NCBI RefSeq assembly: GCF_009729075.1
Contig: NZ_VTGY01000011.1
Span: 558,001 to 622,000 of the forward strand
Length of the DNA: 64,000 bases
Direction: 5' to 3'
DNA from: Mycolicibacterium sp. CBMA 226
GTDB lineage: Bacteria; Actinomycetota; Actinomycetes; Mycobacteriales; Mycobacteriaceae
In this document: in pieces, positions 50,102-58,250 of the stretch
How the letters are laid out: every line of letters begins with the position of its first letter
Position numbering within the stretch: the stretch's first letter is position 1
The notes under the pieces: model-generated
What the model was told of the DNA's origin: nothing
The model's input: only the letters and a program-made list of their open reading frames with translations
The model's database searches: none
Translations under genes and position numbers: made by a program

Positions 50102-51099
50102 CCGGCCGAAGACGACACCAGGAGGTTCTTCATGGCCTTCTTCTCGGCCACCTTCCGCTCACGCTCGAGGCGGCGCTCCTTGGCGACCTCGAACTTCGCG
50201 CAGGTGTCCTCGAGCTCGTTGATGATCCGGCCCAGGTCGTCGCGCAAGCGCGCGCCTTCGCCGGTGAAGTCTTCACGCTCGAAGATGCGCCATTTCTTGA
50301 GCACCGGCATGAGGACGTCGTCGAGGTGGATGCGCGGGTCGTAGACGCCACCGACGGCGATGATGACGGCCTTGCGGCGGAAGTCGGGCACGGTGTACCC
50401 GGGCATCTTGAAGTTCTCCACGATGCGGTGCAGCGAGGCCATCGCCTGGTTCGGGTTGATGTCGAGGCCGGCGGCCGAGACATCGCGGTAGAAGATCATG
50501 TGCAGGTTCTCGTCACCCGAGATGCGCTGCAGCAGCTGGTCGGCGACGGGGTCATTGCAGGCCTTGCCGGTGTTGCGGTGCGAGACGCGCGTGGCCAGCT
50601 CCTGGAACGACACGTACATGACCGAGTCGAACAGGCTCTCGGCGAACAGGTCGCCCTGCAGGTTCTGACCGGGCGAGAAGCCGCGGGTGACCTGCTCGAC
50701 GCGCAGTTCCTCGAGCTCGACCGGGTCGCAGTTGCGGGTGACGACGAGGTAGTCGCGCAGGGCGATGCCGTGGCGGTTCTCCTCGGCGGTCCAGCGGTTC
50801 ACCCAGTAGCCCCAGGCGCCGTCCATGCCCATGTTCATCGCGATCTCGCGGTGGTAGGACGGCAGGTTGTCCTCGGTCAGCAGGTTCTGGACCATGGCGG
50901 TCTGGGCGACCTCGGAGAGCTTGGCCTGATCCGGATCCCAGTCCTGGCCGCCGAGGGCGTAGTAGTTCTTGCCCTCTTTCCAAGGGATGTAGTCGTGCGG
51001 GTTCCAGTCTTTCCGCATGCTCATGTGGCGGTCGACGAGCTTCTCGACGACCGGCTCCAGCTCGTGCAGGAGCTGCAGGTCGGTGTAGTCGGCTGTCAT
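50098..51099 (-). CDS. desA1: Acyl-ACP desaturase DesA1
   Basis: The 333-residue soluble di-iron desaturase starts MTADYTDLQLLHELEPV at 51099, with GGGAGG upstream. Iron-ligand motifs are WTAEENRHG and ISGDENLHMIFY. DesA1 introduces double bonds used in mycolic-acid synthesis. Two copies of GTATCTGT lie upstream (51118-51125 and 51146-51153), possibly a regulator site. The frame extends to 51186 without a ribosome-binding site. Confidence 0.96.
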   Translation of the reverse strand: MTADYTDLQLLHELEPVVEKLVDRHMSMRKDWNPHDYIPWKEGKNYYALGGQDWDPDQAKLSEVAQTAMVQNLLTEDNLPSYHREIAMNMGMDGAWGYWVNRWTAEENRHGIALRDYLVVTRNCDPVELEELRVEQVTRGFSPGQNLQGDLFAESLFDSVMYVSFQELATRVSHRNTGKACNDPVADQLLQRISGDENLHMIFYRDVSAAGLDINPNQAMASLHRIVENFKMPGYTVPDFRRKAVIIAVGGVYDPRIHLDDVLMPVLKKWRIFEREDFTGEGARLRDDLGRIINELEDTCAKFEVAKERRLERERKVAEKKAMKNLLVSSSAG

Positions 51100-51231
51100 G
51101 GCGCCTCCCGGTGCGATGTATCTGTACCTGTTGGTAGCAGTCAGAGTATCTGTGTCGGGTAGTGACATCAAGTTGCTGTGACGCATGTCCGATCGGCGAG
51201 TCTGAACTGTGATGTCGCCGCTTGTTAGGTG

Positions 51232-51819
51232 TTACCGGTGTGAGGGCACCCGGCTCATCAGCATGTCGACGCAGTAATCGACGAACTGTTCGCGGGTGAC
51301 GGGCAGCTTCCCGCCCAGATATCCGGTGAACAACGCGGTGAGGGCGCCGATCAGGCTGGTGGCCTCGAGGGCCCGCCGCGCCGGATCGCCGTCGGGGAAC
51401 ATCTTGTGTTGCAGCAGCTCGATGAAGCTCGGCATCCAATCGGCGCCCGACCGGGTGAGCACCGGTTCCTGCGCGGGTGCGATGAGCAGGACACGGCCGC
51501 GGGTGGGGTCGTCGACCATCATCGTGACGAACCGCTCGACGGCGTCGCGCGGGCTTTGCGATGTGGTCAGCGCCGCCATGGCCGTCGTGCACACCTCGTC
51601 GTACACGGCGCGGACGAAATCCTCACGGTCACTGAAGCTTTCGTAGAAGTAGCGCTCGGTCAGGCCCGCCGTGCGGCACACTGTCCGCACAGTCGCCGCC
51701 GGGCCGCCGGAATGGCCGAGGGCGGCGATGCCGGCTTCGATGAGCGCCTCGCGACGCCGCGTCGGACGGTCCGCCAGGGGGACGGTGGACCAGCGGCCCT
51801 GTCGTTGACCGGAAGGCAC
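51232..51819 (-). CDS. TetR family transcriptional regulator
   Basis: The GTG at 51819 has AGGAG 4 nt upstream and gives 195 residues. The helix-turn-helix is TVRTVCRTAGLTERYFYESF followed by SDREDFVRAVYDE. A C-terminal helical ligand domain follows. The frame runs open to 52986 only as antisense to the divergent oxygenase gene. It probably controls that gene; position matches Rv0825c. Confidence 0.93.
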   Translation of the reverse strand: MPSGQRQGRWSTVPLADRPTRRREALIEAGIAALGHSGGPAATVRTVCRTAGLTERYFYESFSDREDFVRAVYDEVCTTAMAALTTSQSPRDAVERFVTMMVDDPTRGRVLLIAPAQEPVLTRSGADWMPSFIELLQHKMFPDGDPARRALEATSLIGALTALFTGYLGGKLPVTREQFVDYCVDMLMSRVPSHR

Positions 51820-51882
51820 GTGACTCCTAAGCTGTGGCTGACAACGCGTGTAGTCAGGATACCCGCTGACATCCAGGAAAGA

Positions 51883-52896
51883 ATGCCGGTGACCCAAAAT
51901 ACTTCCGACGTATGCCCCGTGACCAGCGCTTCTACACCTGTGTCGGCAGGCTGCCCCGTCGCTCCCGGCGGATATGACGGGGTGCCGCTCGGGCCGGACT
52001 CGCTGACGTGGAAGTACTTCGGCGACTGGCGCGGCATGCTGCAGGGCCCCTGGGCGGGCTCCATGCAGAACATGCATCCGCAGCTTGGCGCCGCCGTCGA
52101 GGAGCATTCGATCTTCTTCCAGGAGCGCTGGCCGCGGCTGCTGCGGTCGCTGTACCCGATCGGCGGCGTCGTCTTCGACGGTGACCGCGCGCCGCAGACC
52201 GGCGCCGAGGTCCGCGACTATCACGTCGACATCAAGGGCGTCGACTCCCAGGGCCGCCGGTACCACGCGCTGAACCCGGACGTTTTCTACTGGGCGCACT
52301 CGACGTTCTTCGTCGGCACCATCATCGTGGCCGACCGGCTGGCGGGCGGCATCAGCGAAGCCGAGAAGCGGCAGCTCTTCGAAGAGCACAAGCAGTGGTA
52401 CTCCATGTACGGCATGAGCATGCGGCCCGTTCCGGAGACCTGGGAGGACTTCCAGGTCTACTGGGATCACATGTGCCGCAACGTGTTGGAGAACAACAAA
52501 GCCGCGCGCGACGTGCTCGACCTGGCCGACCTGCCCAAGCCGCCGTTCGCGTCGAAGATGCCCGACTGGCTGTGGGCGCTGCAGCGCAAGTACATCGTGC
52601 ATCCGCTGTTTGTCTGGTTCACCGTCGGTCTGTACGAGCCCGCCGTGCGCGAGCTCATGGGCTACACCTGGTCGGACCGGTCCGAGCGCATCCATCGGTT
52701 GTTGGGCAAGGTGATCGGCCACGTGTTCAAGCTGGTGCCGCGGCGGTACCAGCATCATCCGCGTGCTCGCGCCGGCTGGGACCGGGCTCGGGGCCGCATC
52801 CCGATGGACGCGCCGCTGGTGCACACGCCGGCCCGCAACCTGCCGCCCGTCGGACACCGGGACAACGGAATGCACTACTGCCCGCAGGCCAGCTGA
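51883..52896 (+). CDS. MpaB/DUF2236 family oxygenase
   Basis: The 337-residue protein has DSLTWKYFGDWRGMLQGPWA and DVFYWAHSTFFVGTIIVADR, then ELMGYTWSDRSERIHRLLGK, matching the DUF2236 heme-oxygenase-like family related to latex-clearing protein. It corresponds to Rv0826. Start choice is uncertain: ATG 51883 lies 4 nt after AGGA, while GTG 51889 lies 10 nt after it. The N-terminus has two cysteines (DVCPVTSASTPVSAGCPV). Confidence 0.88.
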   Translation: MPVTQNTSDVCPVTSASTPVSAGCPVAPGGYDGVPLGPDSLTWKYFGDWRGMLQGPWAGSMQNMHPQLGAAVEEHSIFFQERWPRLLRSLYPIGGVVFDGDRAPQTGAEVRDYHVDIKGVDSQGRRYHALNPDVFYWAHSTFFVGTIIVADRLAGGISEAEKRQLFEEHKQWYSMYGMSMRPVPETWEDFQVYWDHMCRNVLENNKAARDVLDLADLPKPPFASKMPDWLWALQRKYIVHPLFVWFTVGLYEPAVRELMGYTWSDRSERIHRLLGKVIGHVFKLVPRRYQHHPRARAGWDRARGRIPMDAPLVHTPARNLPPVGHRDNGMHYCPQAS

Positions 52897-52971
52897 GACT
52901 TGCCGGCATCGCAGCTCGAGGGGTCTGCGATACCGATTCGGCCGGCCGGGTCCGGCGGCCGGTGGAAGGAC

Positions 52972-52977
52972 TAGCGT
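52972..52977 (+). promoter_or_regulatory. -10 hexamer of leaderless kinase promoter
   Basis: TAGCGT ends 7 nt before the ATG at 52985. Confidence 0.5.
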
Positions 52978-52984
52978 TGATGCC

Positions 52985-54130
52985 ATGTCAGTCCCGGGCG
53001 TCCTCGCCGACCGCTACCAGCTGCGTGGGACGCTGGGGCACGGCGGCATGGCCGAGGTTCGCGACGCCTGGGACACCCAGCTGCAGCGTCCGGTGGCGGT
53101 CAAACTGCTGTACGCGCAGTTCAGCAGCCAACCGGATTTTCGGCACCGGTTCCAGGTCGAGGCGCGTGCTGCGGCCGGGCTGAACCATCCGCACGTCGTC
53201 GCGGTACACGACTACGGCGAGCAGGACGGCACGCCGTACATCGTGATGGAGCGGTTGCCGGGACGGACGTTGGCCGACGCGCTCGCCTCAGGTCCGCTGC
53301 CACAACACCGCGTCCGATCCGTCCTTGATGGCGTGCTCTCGGCGCTGGCGGCCGCGCATGCCGCCGGCATTCTGCATCGCGACATCAAGCCCGGGAACAT
53401 TCTGTTGGACGGTTCGGGATCGGTGAAGATCGCCGACTTCGGTATCGCCAAGAGCGCCGACTCGAACCACACCGTGACGGGCCAGGTCGTCGGAACGATG
53501 GGGTATCTCAGCGCCGATCGGCTTGCGGGACGACCCGCGACGGTTGCCGACGACCTCTACGCCGTCGGCGTCGTCGGGTACGAGGCGCTCACCGGTCGAC
53601 GGCCCTTTCCGCAGGACAACCTGGTCGCCCTGGCCCGGGCCGTGGCCCAGGAGCATCCGGTGCCGGTGCACGCGTTGCGTCCCGACGTCGAACCGGCGCT
53701 GGCGGCGGTCGTCGAACGGGCAATGTCGCGCGATCCGCGGGCGCGCTTCGCCAGCGCCGACGACATGCGCGCCGCCCTGTTCGGAGGTGTGCCCGCCGTC
53801 CGGCCGTCGACCCTGGTGCTGGGGCAGCCGCTACCGGATCCGACGACGTCGCTCTTGCCGGCGGCTGCCCCGCGGCGTCGGTCGCGGCTGCTGCTGTGGG
53901 CCGCGGCGGCCATCGCGGTGCTGGTGACACTGGCTGCGGTGATCGCCGACGCCGCGTCCCGACCGTCCTCGCCGACGCCGGTCGGAACGAGCACACCGGA
54001 GTCGACCACGCCGTCCACGTCGGCGCCGCCACTGTCCTCGACCCCGACGTCGGCCGCCGATGTTCCGCCGTCCTATGGTCCGGGAAACGGGCACGGCAGA
54101 GGGCCCAAGAACAAGCATCACGACGACTGA
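52985..54130 (+). CDS. Membrane Ser/Thr protein kinase (PknB-like) with altered APE motif
   Basis: The 381-residue protein has a eukaryotic-like kinase domain at about 9-268: glycine loop LGHGGMAEV, Lys40 in VAVKLL, catalytic HRDIKPGNIL (Asp133) and DFG at 151-153. The APE motif is replaced by SAD in GTMGYLSADRLAG. One helix at about 301-322 crosses the membrane, and a short Pro/Ser/Thr-rich tail of about 60 residues ends in a basic GHGRGPKNKHH. No sensor domain is present. Catalytic residues are intact, so activity is expected. Confidence 0.92.
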   Translation: MSVPGVLADRYQLRGTLGHGGMAEVRDAWDTQLQRPVAVKLLYAQFSSQPDFRHRFQVEARAAAGLNHPHVVAVHDYGEQDGTPYIVMERLPGRTLADALASGPLPQHRVRSVLDGVLSALAAAHAAGILHRDIKPGNILLDGSGSVKIADFGIAKSADSNHTVTGQVVGTMGYLSADRLAGRPATVADDLYAVGVVGYEALTGRRPFPQDNLVALARAVAQEHPVPVHALRPDVEPALAAVVERAMSRDPRARFASADDMRAALFGGVPAVRPSTLVLGQPLPDPTTSLLPAAAPRRRSRLLLWAAAAIAVLVTLAAVIADAASRPSSPTPVGTSTPESTTPSTSAPPLSSTPTSAADVPPSYGPGNGHGRGPKNKHHDD

Positions 54131-54131
54131 C

Positions 54132-54746
54132 TCAGCTCGCGGTACGCAGGACCCCCAGTGCCCAGCCGGTGCCGAGTCCGCGGCGCAGGGCCATGTGGAT
54201 CCACAGCAGTGCCAGCGGCTCGAGCAGTCGTGCGGCGGTGAGGTCGCCGGCGTCGAGCGTCTCGAAGCCCAGCTCACGGACAAGTTGCGCCGCAATGTCT
54301 TTCGCGGCGGCGTCGTCGCCGCAGATGAACATGACCGGTGACGACGGCAATGCCGGTGCGTCCATCATGGGGGCGCCGATCTGATTCATGGCCTTGCACA
54401 CCCGTGCGCCGGGAGCCCAGGCGGCGACCTGTTCGGCGCCGGATGTGGTGTGGCCCAGTTCGAGGGCGGTGACGTCAGGGGTCAGCGGATTGGTGCAGTC
54501 GATCACCACCTTCCCCGCCAGGTCGCCGCAGGCGGAGACGGCCGCCTGCGTGGCCTGCCATGGCGTGCACACCGCGACGACGTCGGCAGCGGCCACGGCC
54601 GCGGCATTGTCGGTCACCGGGCTGAGGTCGTTGTACTTGCTGTCGTCGGGATTCCTTACGCCATATGTGATTTCGTGTCCGAGCCGCTGCCATGCGCGGC
54701 CCAGGGTGCTGCCGACATTTCCGGCGCCGATGATCGCGATAGGCAT
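54132..54746 (-). CDS. NADPH-dependent F420 reductase-like NAD(P)-binding protein
   Basis: The 204-residue protein starts PIAIIGAGNVGSTLGRAWQR, with GVRNPDDSKY after the second strand, suited to NADP binding, and VVIDCTNPLT and VCKAMNQIGAPMM further on. This is the Fno-like fold, related to F420:NADP oxidoreductases. Some members are plain NADP-binding reductases, so F420 use is not certain. It follows a 41-residue ORF by 3 bp and is divergent from the MarR-PDZ gene. Confidence 0.85.
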   Translation of the reverse strand: MPIAIIGAGNVGSTLGRAWQRLGHEITYGVRNPDDSKYNDLSPVTDNAAAVAAADVVAVCTPWQATQAAVSACGDLAGKVVIDCTNPLTPDVTALELGHTTSGAEQVAAWAPGARVCKAMNQIGAPMMDAPALPSSPVMFICGDDAAAKDIAAQLVRELGFETLDAGDLTAARLLEPLALLWIHMALRRGLGTGWALGVLRTAS

Positions 54747-54749
54747 GGG

Positions 54750-54875
54750 TCAGCCCGCCAGTGTCACGTCGTAGTGCTGCCTCTCGTCGATCTGATCGAC
54801 GAACGGTGCGATGTGGGAGAAGAACGCGCGAAAGTTGACGACAGCTGGCTCGTCGGGCGAATTCAAAATATTCAT
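54750..54875 (-). CDS. Hypothetical 41-residue protein in the MarR-PDZ target operon
   Basis: The frame MNILNSPDEPAVVNFRAFFS ends LAG at 54750, 3 bp before the reductase start. It begins 5 bp from the large palindrome, and its codon use is mixed but acceptable. I recognise no family. It may be a real small protein or the remains of a longer gene. Confidence 0.4.
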   Translation of the reverse strand: MNILNSPDEPAVVNFRAFFSHIAPFVDQIDERQHYDVTLAG

Positions 54876-54880
54876 GGCAT

Positions 54881-54906
54881 AACAATGCTTGAATTCAAGC
54901 AATGTT
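54881..54906. promoter_or_regulatory. 26-bp palindromic operator for MarR-PDZ
   Basis: The site is a 26-bp near-perfect palindrome with a 16-bp perfect core (TGCTTGAATTCAAGCA) and outer AACA/TGTT arms. It lies next to the start of the small ORF and reductase unit and 51 bp before the marR-PDZ start. Confidence 0.75.
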
Positions 54907-54944
54907 GCAACGGCTTGTTACCGAATACCAGGATGACCTGGCGG

Positions 54945-54950
54945 TATCGT
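54945..54950 (+). promoter_or_regulatory. -10 hexamer of leaderless marR-PDZ promoter
   Basis: TATCGT ends 7 nt before the GTG at 54958. Confidence 0.55.
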
Positions 54951-54957
54951 CGTCGGC

Positions 54958-55800
54958 GTGGGTCAAACGAGCCGGTCCTATGGCATCCCGGAGCATGAGG
55001 CGACTTGGGACACCGTCGACTACCTACTCGCCGATTGGGCCAGGGAACGTCCGGACCTGGACTTCAGTCCACTGGCGGTCGTGTACCGCATGGGGCAGGT
55101 GCGTCGGCTGCTCGAGCAGCGCATGGCGGAAGTGTTCGCCCGGCACGGACTGACCGCCGCCGACTTTCTCGTGATCGTGACGCTGCGCCGCGCCGGCAAG
55201 CCGTATCGAATGCCCCAGGCGCGGCTCATGAATGCGTTGGGGCTCACCTCCGGCACCGTCAGCCTGCGGCTCGACCGGTTGGTGAAGGCCGGCTGCGTGA
55301 TTCGCGAACCCGATCCGGATGACCGGCGCGGCAGCATCATTCGGCTCAGTGAGTCCGGCCTCACGCTGTTCGACGCGGTAGCGCCCGAGCATCTGGCCAA
55401 CGAAGACCGGCTGCTGTCGGCGCTCACCGCCGATCAGCGCACCGAGTTGGCCGGGTTGCTCCGCCATCTGCTGGTATCGCTGGAGTCGCCGCGAAATTCG
55501 CCGGACGCGTATTTGGGGATGTCGCTCGAATCCGCCCATGTGGCGCGAAGTCTGCGCACCGCAGTCGGATTGAGCGACACCGCGGGCCTGCTGGTGTCGA
55601 CGGTCGAATCGGGCAGTCCTGCGGCGGCCGCGGGGTTTCAACGCGGGGATCTCATCACCGAGGTCGAGCGAGTGCCGGTGTCCAACCTCGGCTCGCTGGC
55701 GACGATGCTCGCCGAATTGGACGCGGGGGAGTCCGTCGAGCTCGTGGTGTTACGCGGCGATGAGCCACGCCGGATGACGCTGCGTCGGCCATTGGGGTGA
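54958..55800 (+). CDS. MarR regulator fused to a C-terminal PDZ domain
   Basis: The GTG at 54958 gives 280 residues. Residues about 45-180 are a MarR winged helix (HGLTAADFLVIVTLRRAGKP, ALGLTSGTVSLRLDRLVKAG, DPDDRRGSIIRLSESG). Residues about 200-278 are a PDZ domain of the HtrA/degP type: GLLVSTVESGSPAAAAGFQR, then GDLITEVERVPVSNLGSL and VELVVLRGDEPRRMTLRR. A PDZ on a DNA-binding regulator is unusual and suggests control by a peptide or protein C-terminus. The 26-bp palindrome upstream is its likely operator. Confidence 0.9.
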   Translation: MGQTSRSYGIPEHEATWDTVDYLLADWARERPDLDFSPLAVVYRMGQVRRLLEQRMAEVFARHGLTAADFLVIVTLRRAGKPYRMPQARLMNALGLTSGTVSLRLDRLVKAGCVIREPDPDDRRGSIIRLSESGLTLFDAVAPEHLANEDRLLSALTADQRTELAGLLRHLLVSLESPRNSPDAYLGMSLESAHVARSLRTAVGLSDTAGLLVSTVESGSPAAAAGFQRGDLITEVERVPVSNLGSLATMLAELDAGESVELVVLRGDEPRRMTLRRPLG

Positions 55801-55808
55801 TTGCCGCG

Positions 55809-55848
55809 ACAGTACAGCATTTTCTGAATACAGAATTTCATGTACTGT
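55809..55848. promoter_or_regulatory. Concentric inverted repeats upstream of the metal sensor
   Basis: Outer arms ACAGTACA (55809-55816) and TGTACTGT (55841-55848) and inner arms TTCTG (55822-55826) and CAGAA (55831-55835) share one centre of symmetry. They end 8 bp before the start codon, so two sensor dimers could bind. Confidence 0.7.
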
Positions 55849-55856
55849 TTGTCTCC

Positions 55857-56198
55857 ATGGCTGGAGCCCTGCACACCGACGCGTTGTGTCGCTTCGGGCA
55901 CGCGCTATCCGACCCGACGCGCACACGAATCCTGTTGAGCCTGAACCGGACTCCCGGCTATCCGGCGGACCTTGCCGACCAGTTGGGCGTCACCCGGCAG
56001 CTTCTGTCCAACCACCTGACCTGCCTGCGGGGCTGCGGTCTGGTGGTGGCCGTCCCTGAAGGACGGCGGATGCGCTACGAACTTGCGGACTGCCGCATCG
56101 GGCGCGCTCTGGACGACCTCATGGGACTGGTGCTCGCCGTGGATCCGGACTGCGTCTGCGTCGGCTCTGACGGCGAGGCCTGCGGGTGCAACCAATGA
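55857..56198 (+). CDS. cmtR: ArsR-family metal sensor, CmtR-like (Cd/Pb)
   Basis: The ATG at 55857 gives 113 residues. The DNA-binding helix is LGVTRQLLSNHLTCLRGCGL. Cys56 and Cys60 in LTCLRGCGLVV, together with Cys99 or Cys101 in DPDCVCV, match the cadmium/lead ligand pattern of M. tuberculosis CmtR as I recall it. A further Cys cluster (ACGC) ends the protein. Metal binding should release the operator and allow expression of the coupled exporter. The frame is open 60 bp further up, but that is operator DNA. Confidence 0.85.
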   Translation: MAGALHTDALCRFGHALSDPTRTRILLSLNRTPGYPADLADQLGVTRQLLSNHLTCLRGCGLVVAVPEGRRMRYELADCRIGRALDDLMGLVLAVDPDCVCVGSDGEACGCNQ

Positions 56199-56851
56199 CG
56201 CTCACCGCCGCCCGCCGCGGCCGGCTCACGCGGCGCATCAGGTGGCTGGTCGCAGCGACCATCTCCTACAACGTCATTGAGGCCCTCGTGGCGCTCCCGG
56301 AGGGTGCTCGCGCGTCGTCGGCCGCGCTGATCGGCTTCGGGTTGGATTCGCTGATCGAAGTGTCGTCGGCGGCTGCTGTGGCGTGGCAGTTTGCGGGTAC
56401 TGACCCTGAGGCGCGCGAGAAGGTGGCGTTGCGCGTCATCGCGTTCTCGTTCTTCGGACTGGCTGCGTATGTGACGGTCGACGCGGTGCGCGCCCTGACC
56501 GGGTTGGGTGAAGCCAAGCACTCGACCATCGGGATCGTGCTCGCGGCGGTGAGCCTTGTCGTCATGCCGGGCCTGTCGTACGCGCAGCGCCGCGCCGGCC
56601 GGGAACTCGGCTCCCGGTCCGCGGTCGCCGATTCCAAACAGACGCTCTTGTGCACTTATCTGTCGGCCGTTTTGTTGGTCGGTCTGCTGGTGAACAGCCT
56701 GCTCGGCTGGTCGTGGGCGGACCCGGTCGCGGCGTTGGTGATCGCGGGGGTTGCGGTGAAGGAAGGCCTGGACGCCTGGCGCGGCGATGCCTGCTGTGCG
56801 CCCGTCGGCGTGGCTCCTGCCGATCCTGATGGGTGTGGATGCGGTGGTTGA
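56195..56851 (+). CDS. CDF-type cation transporter
   Basis: The ATG overlaps the sensor stop (ATGA), so the two are coupled. The 218-residue protein has about six membrane helices with GFGLDSLIEVSSAAAV and VADSKQTLLCTYLSA, the metal-site regions of cation-diffusion-facilitator proteins, and a Cys-rich tail (DACCAP and GCGCGG). It probably exports the metal sensed by the upstream regulator. It is shorter than classical CDF proteins and lacks their C-terminal domain. Confidence 0.86.
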   Translation: MTLTAARRGRLTRRIRWLVAATISYNVIEALVALPEGARASSAALIGFGLDSLIEVSSAAAVAWQFAGTDPEAREKVALRVIAFSFFGLAAYVTVDAVRALTGLGEAKHSTIGIVLAAVSLVVMPGLSYAQRRAGRELGSRSAVADSKQTLLCTYLSAVLLVGLLVNSLLGWSWADPVAALVIAGVAVKEGLDAWRGDACCAPVGVAPADPDGCGCGG

Positions 56852-56869
56852 GCGCGGCCGTTGAGTCGA

Positions 56870-57493
56870 TCAGGTGACGCTCTGCGGCGTTCCCTGTGTG
56901 CGGAAAATGCGATCGAGTTGATTCTCGACGAGGTCGATCGCGTCTTCGGCGGGCAACTGGCCCAATAGCATCCGCGTCTGTAGTCCTTCGGCTCCTGCGG
57001 TCAGGAAGGCGCCTTCGCGCGCGGCGTCGATGCTGTGCAGAGCCTCGCCGAGTTCCTGCGCCCGAATGATGAGGTCGGTCACGAGATTCGCGAGCCCCGA
57101 TGTCGCGGCCCGGGCCACCGACGCGAGGGCCGGCTCGGCGAGGAAGCGGACAAAATAGGCTGCGTACACGACATGTCGGTCACGGCGTTGCCGGTCGAGC
57201 GGAAGCATCTCCAGAAGGACACCGCGAACGGTCGCGCGCATGCCCGGCGCGTCCCCCAAGCTCGCCAGGCGGTCTGTGGCCTGGCGTTCGGCCTCGGCAT
57301 TCAAGATCTCCAATGCACCGAGCAGCACCTGATCTCGGGTGCCGAAGTAGTACTGCAGCAATCGTGCGGAAACTCCGGCCTCGGCCGCAACCTGTCGCAG
57401 CGTGACCTGTTCCAGCCCGCCCTGCATTGCCAGCCGCCAGACGGCTTCGGCGATCTGACGCCGTCGTTCGTCGTGGTCCACCTGTCGTGGCAT
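56870..57493 (-). CDS. TetR family transcriptional regulator
   Basis: The 207-residue protein has a helix-turn-helix of the type VTLRQVAAEAGVSARLLQYY followed by FGTRDQVLLGALEIL, and a C-terminal domain with RDRHVVYAAYFVRFLAEP and MLLGQLPAEDAIDLVENQLD, seen in BetI-like regulators. It is divergent from a small membrane protein, with a palindrome between them. Confidence 0.92.
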   Translation of the reverse strand: MPRQVDHDERRRQIAEAVWRLAMQGGLEQVTLRQVAAEAGVSARLLQYYFGTRDQVLLGALEILNAEAERQATDRLASLGDAPGMRATVRGVLLEMLPLDRQRRDRHVVYAAYFVRFLAEPALASVARAATSGLANLVTDLIIRAQELGEALHSIDAAREGAFLTAGAEGLQTRMLLGQLPAEDAIDLVENQLDRIFRTQGTPQSVT

Positions 57494-57546
57494 CCGCTTA
57501 CTCCGTCGCCTCGGCTCACATTGTGGTTCGACCGTAACAAAACGTA

Positions 57547-57568
57547 TTATGGTTCGACTGCACCATAA
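57547..57568. promoter_or_regulatory. TetR operator between tetR and small membrane protein
   Basis: TTATGGT and ACCATAA form perfect 7-bp arms around an 8-nt spacer. A GGTTCGAC string in this site is repeated about 25 bp upstream. Confidence 0.6.
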
Positions 57569-57599
57569 AAACGGACGAGCCTGGAGGGGAATTATTGCT

Positions 57600-57809
57600 A
57601 TGCGACATGTGATCGGACTGGTTGCCGGAGTTGCACTTCTGGTGTTGGGCGCGCAGGGCGGGATCAGGCTGCTCGTGGACCATCGAAATGCGGGGCTGTT
57701 GGATTGGGTACCAGGCGGATTCGCCGCGCAACTGTTCAGTTATGCGGTTATTGCCGCCACGGGAGCGGCGCTCGCCTACTGGGGCCGACGGCGGGTCGAC
57801 GAGGGCTGA
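57600..57809 (+). CDS. Small two-helix membrane protein
   Basis: The ATG at 57600 follows GGAGGGG and gives 69 residues with two hydrophobic segments (HVIGLVAGVALLVLGAQGGI and LFSYAVIAATGAALAYWG). An upstream ATG at 57549 overlaps the operator and was rejected. It is probably controlled by the divergent TetR. Function is unknown. Confidence 0.72.
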   Translation: MRHVIGLVAGVALLVLGAQGGIRLLVDHRNAGLLDWVPGGFAAQLFSYAVIAATGAALAYWGRRRVDEG

Positions 57810-57819
57810 ATCCTGAGGT

Positions 57820-58236
57820 TCATTCGCCCGCGTAGCTGCTGAATGTCCAGACCTGACCCTCTGGATCAGAGCACGAGTACTCCCTGACACCTGCCAAGGA
57901 GTGATGTACAGGGTTCAGGATCTTGGCACCGGCGGCCCCGGCGCGGTGCTGATGCTCATCGAGCTCGTGGTCCGCCACCCAGACGCATAATGCGTGTGTC
58001 GTACCGCCCAGCACCTGTGGGCTGTGCATGTTGTACCGATCTTCACGGTGCGCTCTGCTGAGGAAGATCAGATCGGTGCCCACTCGCAGCTGCGCGTGCT
58101 CGACGCCGCCGTCGCCGGCGTCGACCTTGAAGTGCAATGCGAATCCGAAAGCGTCAGAAAGGAATTCAATCGCGGATCTGAGATCGGCGTATCTGAGGTT
58201 GGGGAACACAGCTTGGCGATGCGGTGTGTCGACCAT
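57820..58236 (-). CDS. VOC superfamily protein (PhnB-like)
   Basis: The ATG at 58236 has TAGCAT 8 nt upstream; a TTG at 58260 is a weaker alternative. The 138-residue protein has VFPNLRYADLRSAIEFLSDA, then THALCVWVADHELDEHQHRA and a terminal YSCSDPEGQVWTFSSY, a typical glyoxalase/bleomycin-resistance unit. No substrate is evident. Confidence 0.88.
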   Translation of the reverse strand: MVDTPHRQAVFPNLRYADLRSAIEFLSDAFGFALHFKVDAGDGGVEHAQLRVGTDLIFLSRAHREDRYNMHSPQVLGGTTHALCVWVADHELDEHQHRAGAAGAKILNPVHHSLAGVREYSCSDPEGQVWTFSSYAGE

Positions 58237-58244
58237 GCGTCCGG

Positions 58245-58250
58245 ATGCTA
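58245..58250 (-). promoter_or_regulatory. -10 hexamer of leaderless VOC gene promoter
   Basis: On the reverse strand TAGCAT ends 8 nt before the ATG at 58236. Confidence 0.45.

Noticed and set aside
51820..52986. N-terminal extension of the TetR gene at 51232-51819
   Set aside because: The extension is antisense to the divergent MpaB-type gene; the GTG at 51819 has a ribosome-binding site and gives a normal TetR length.
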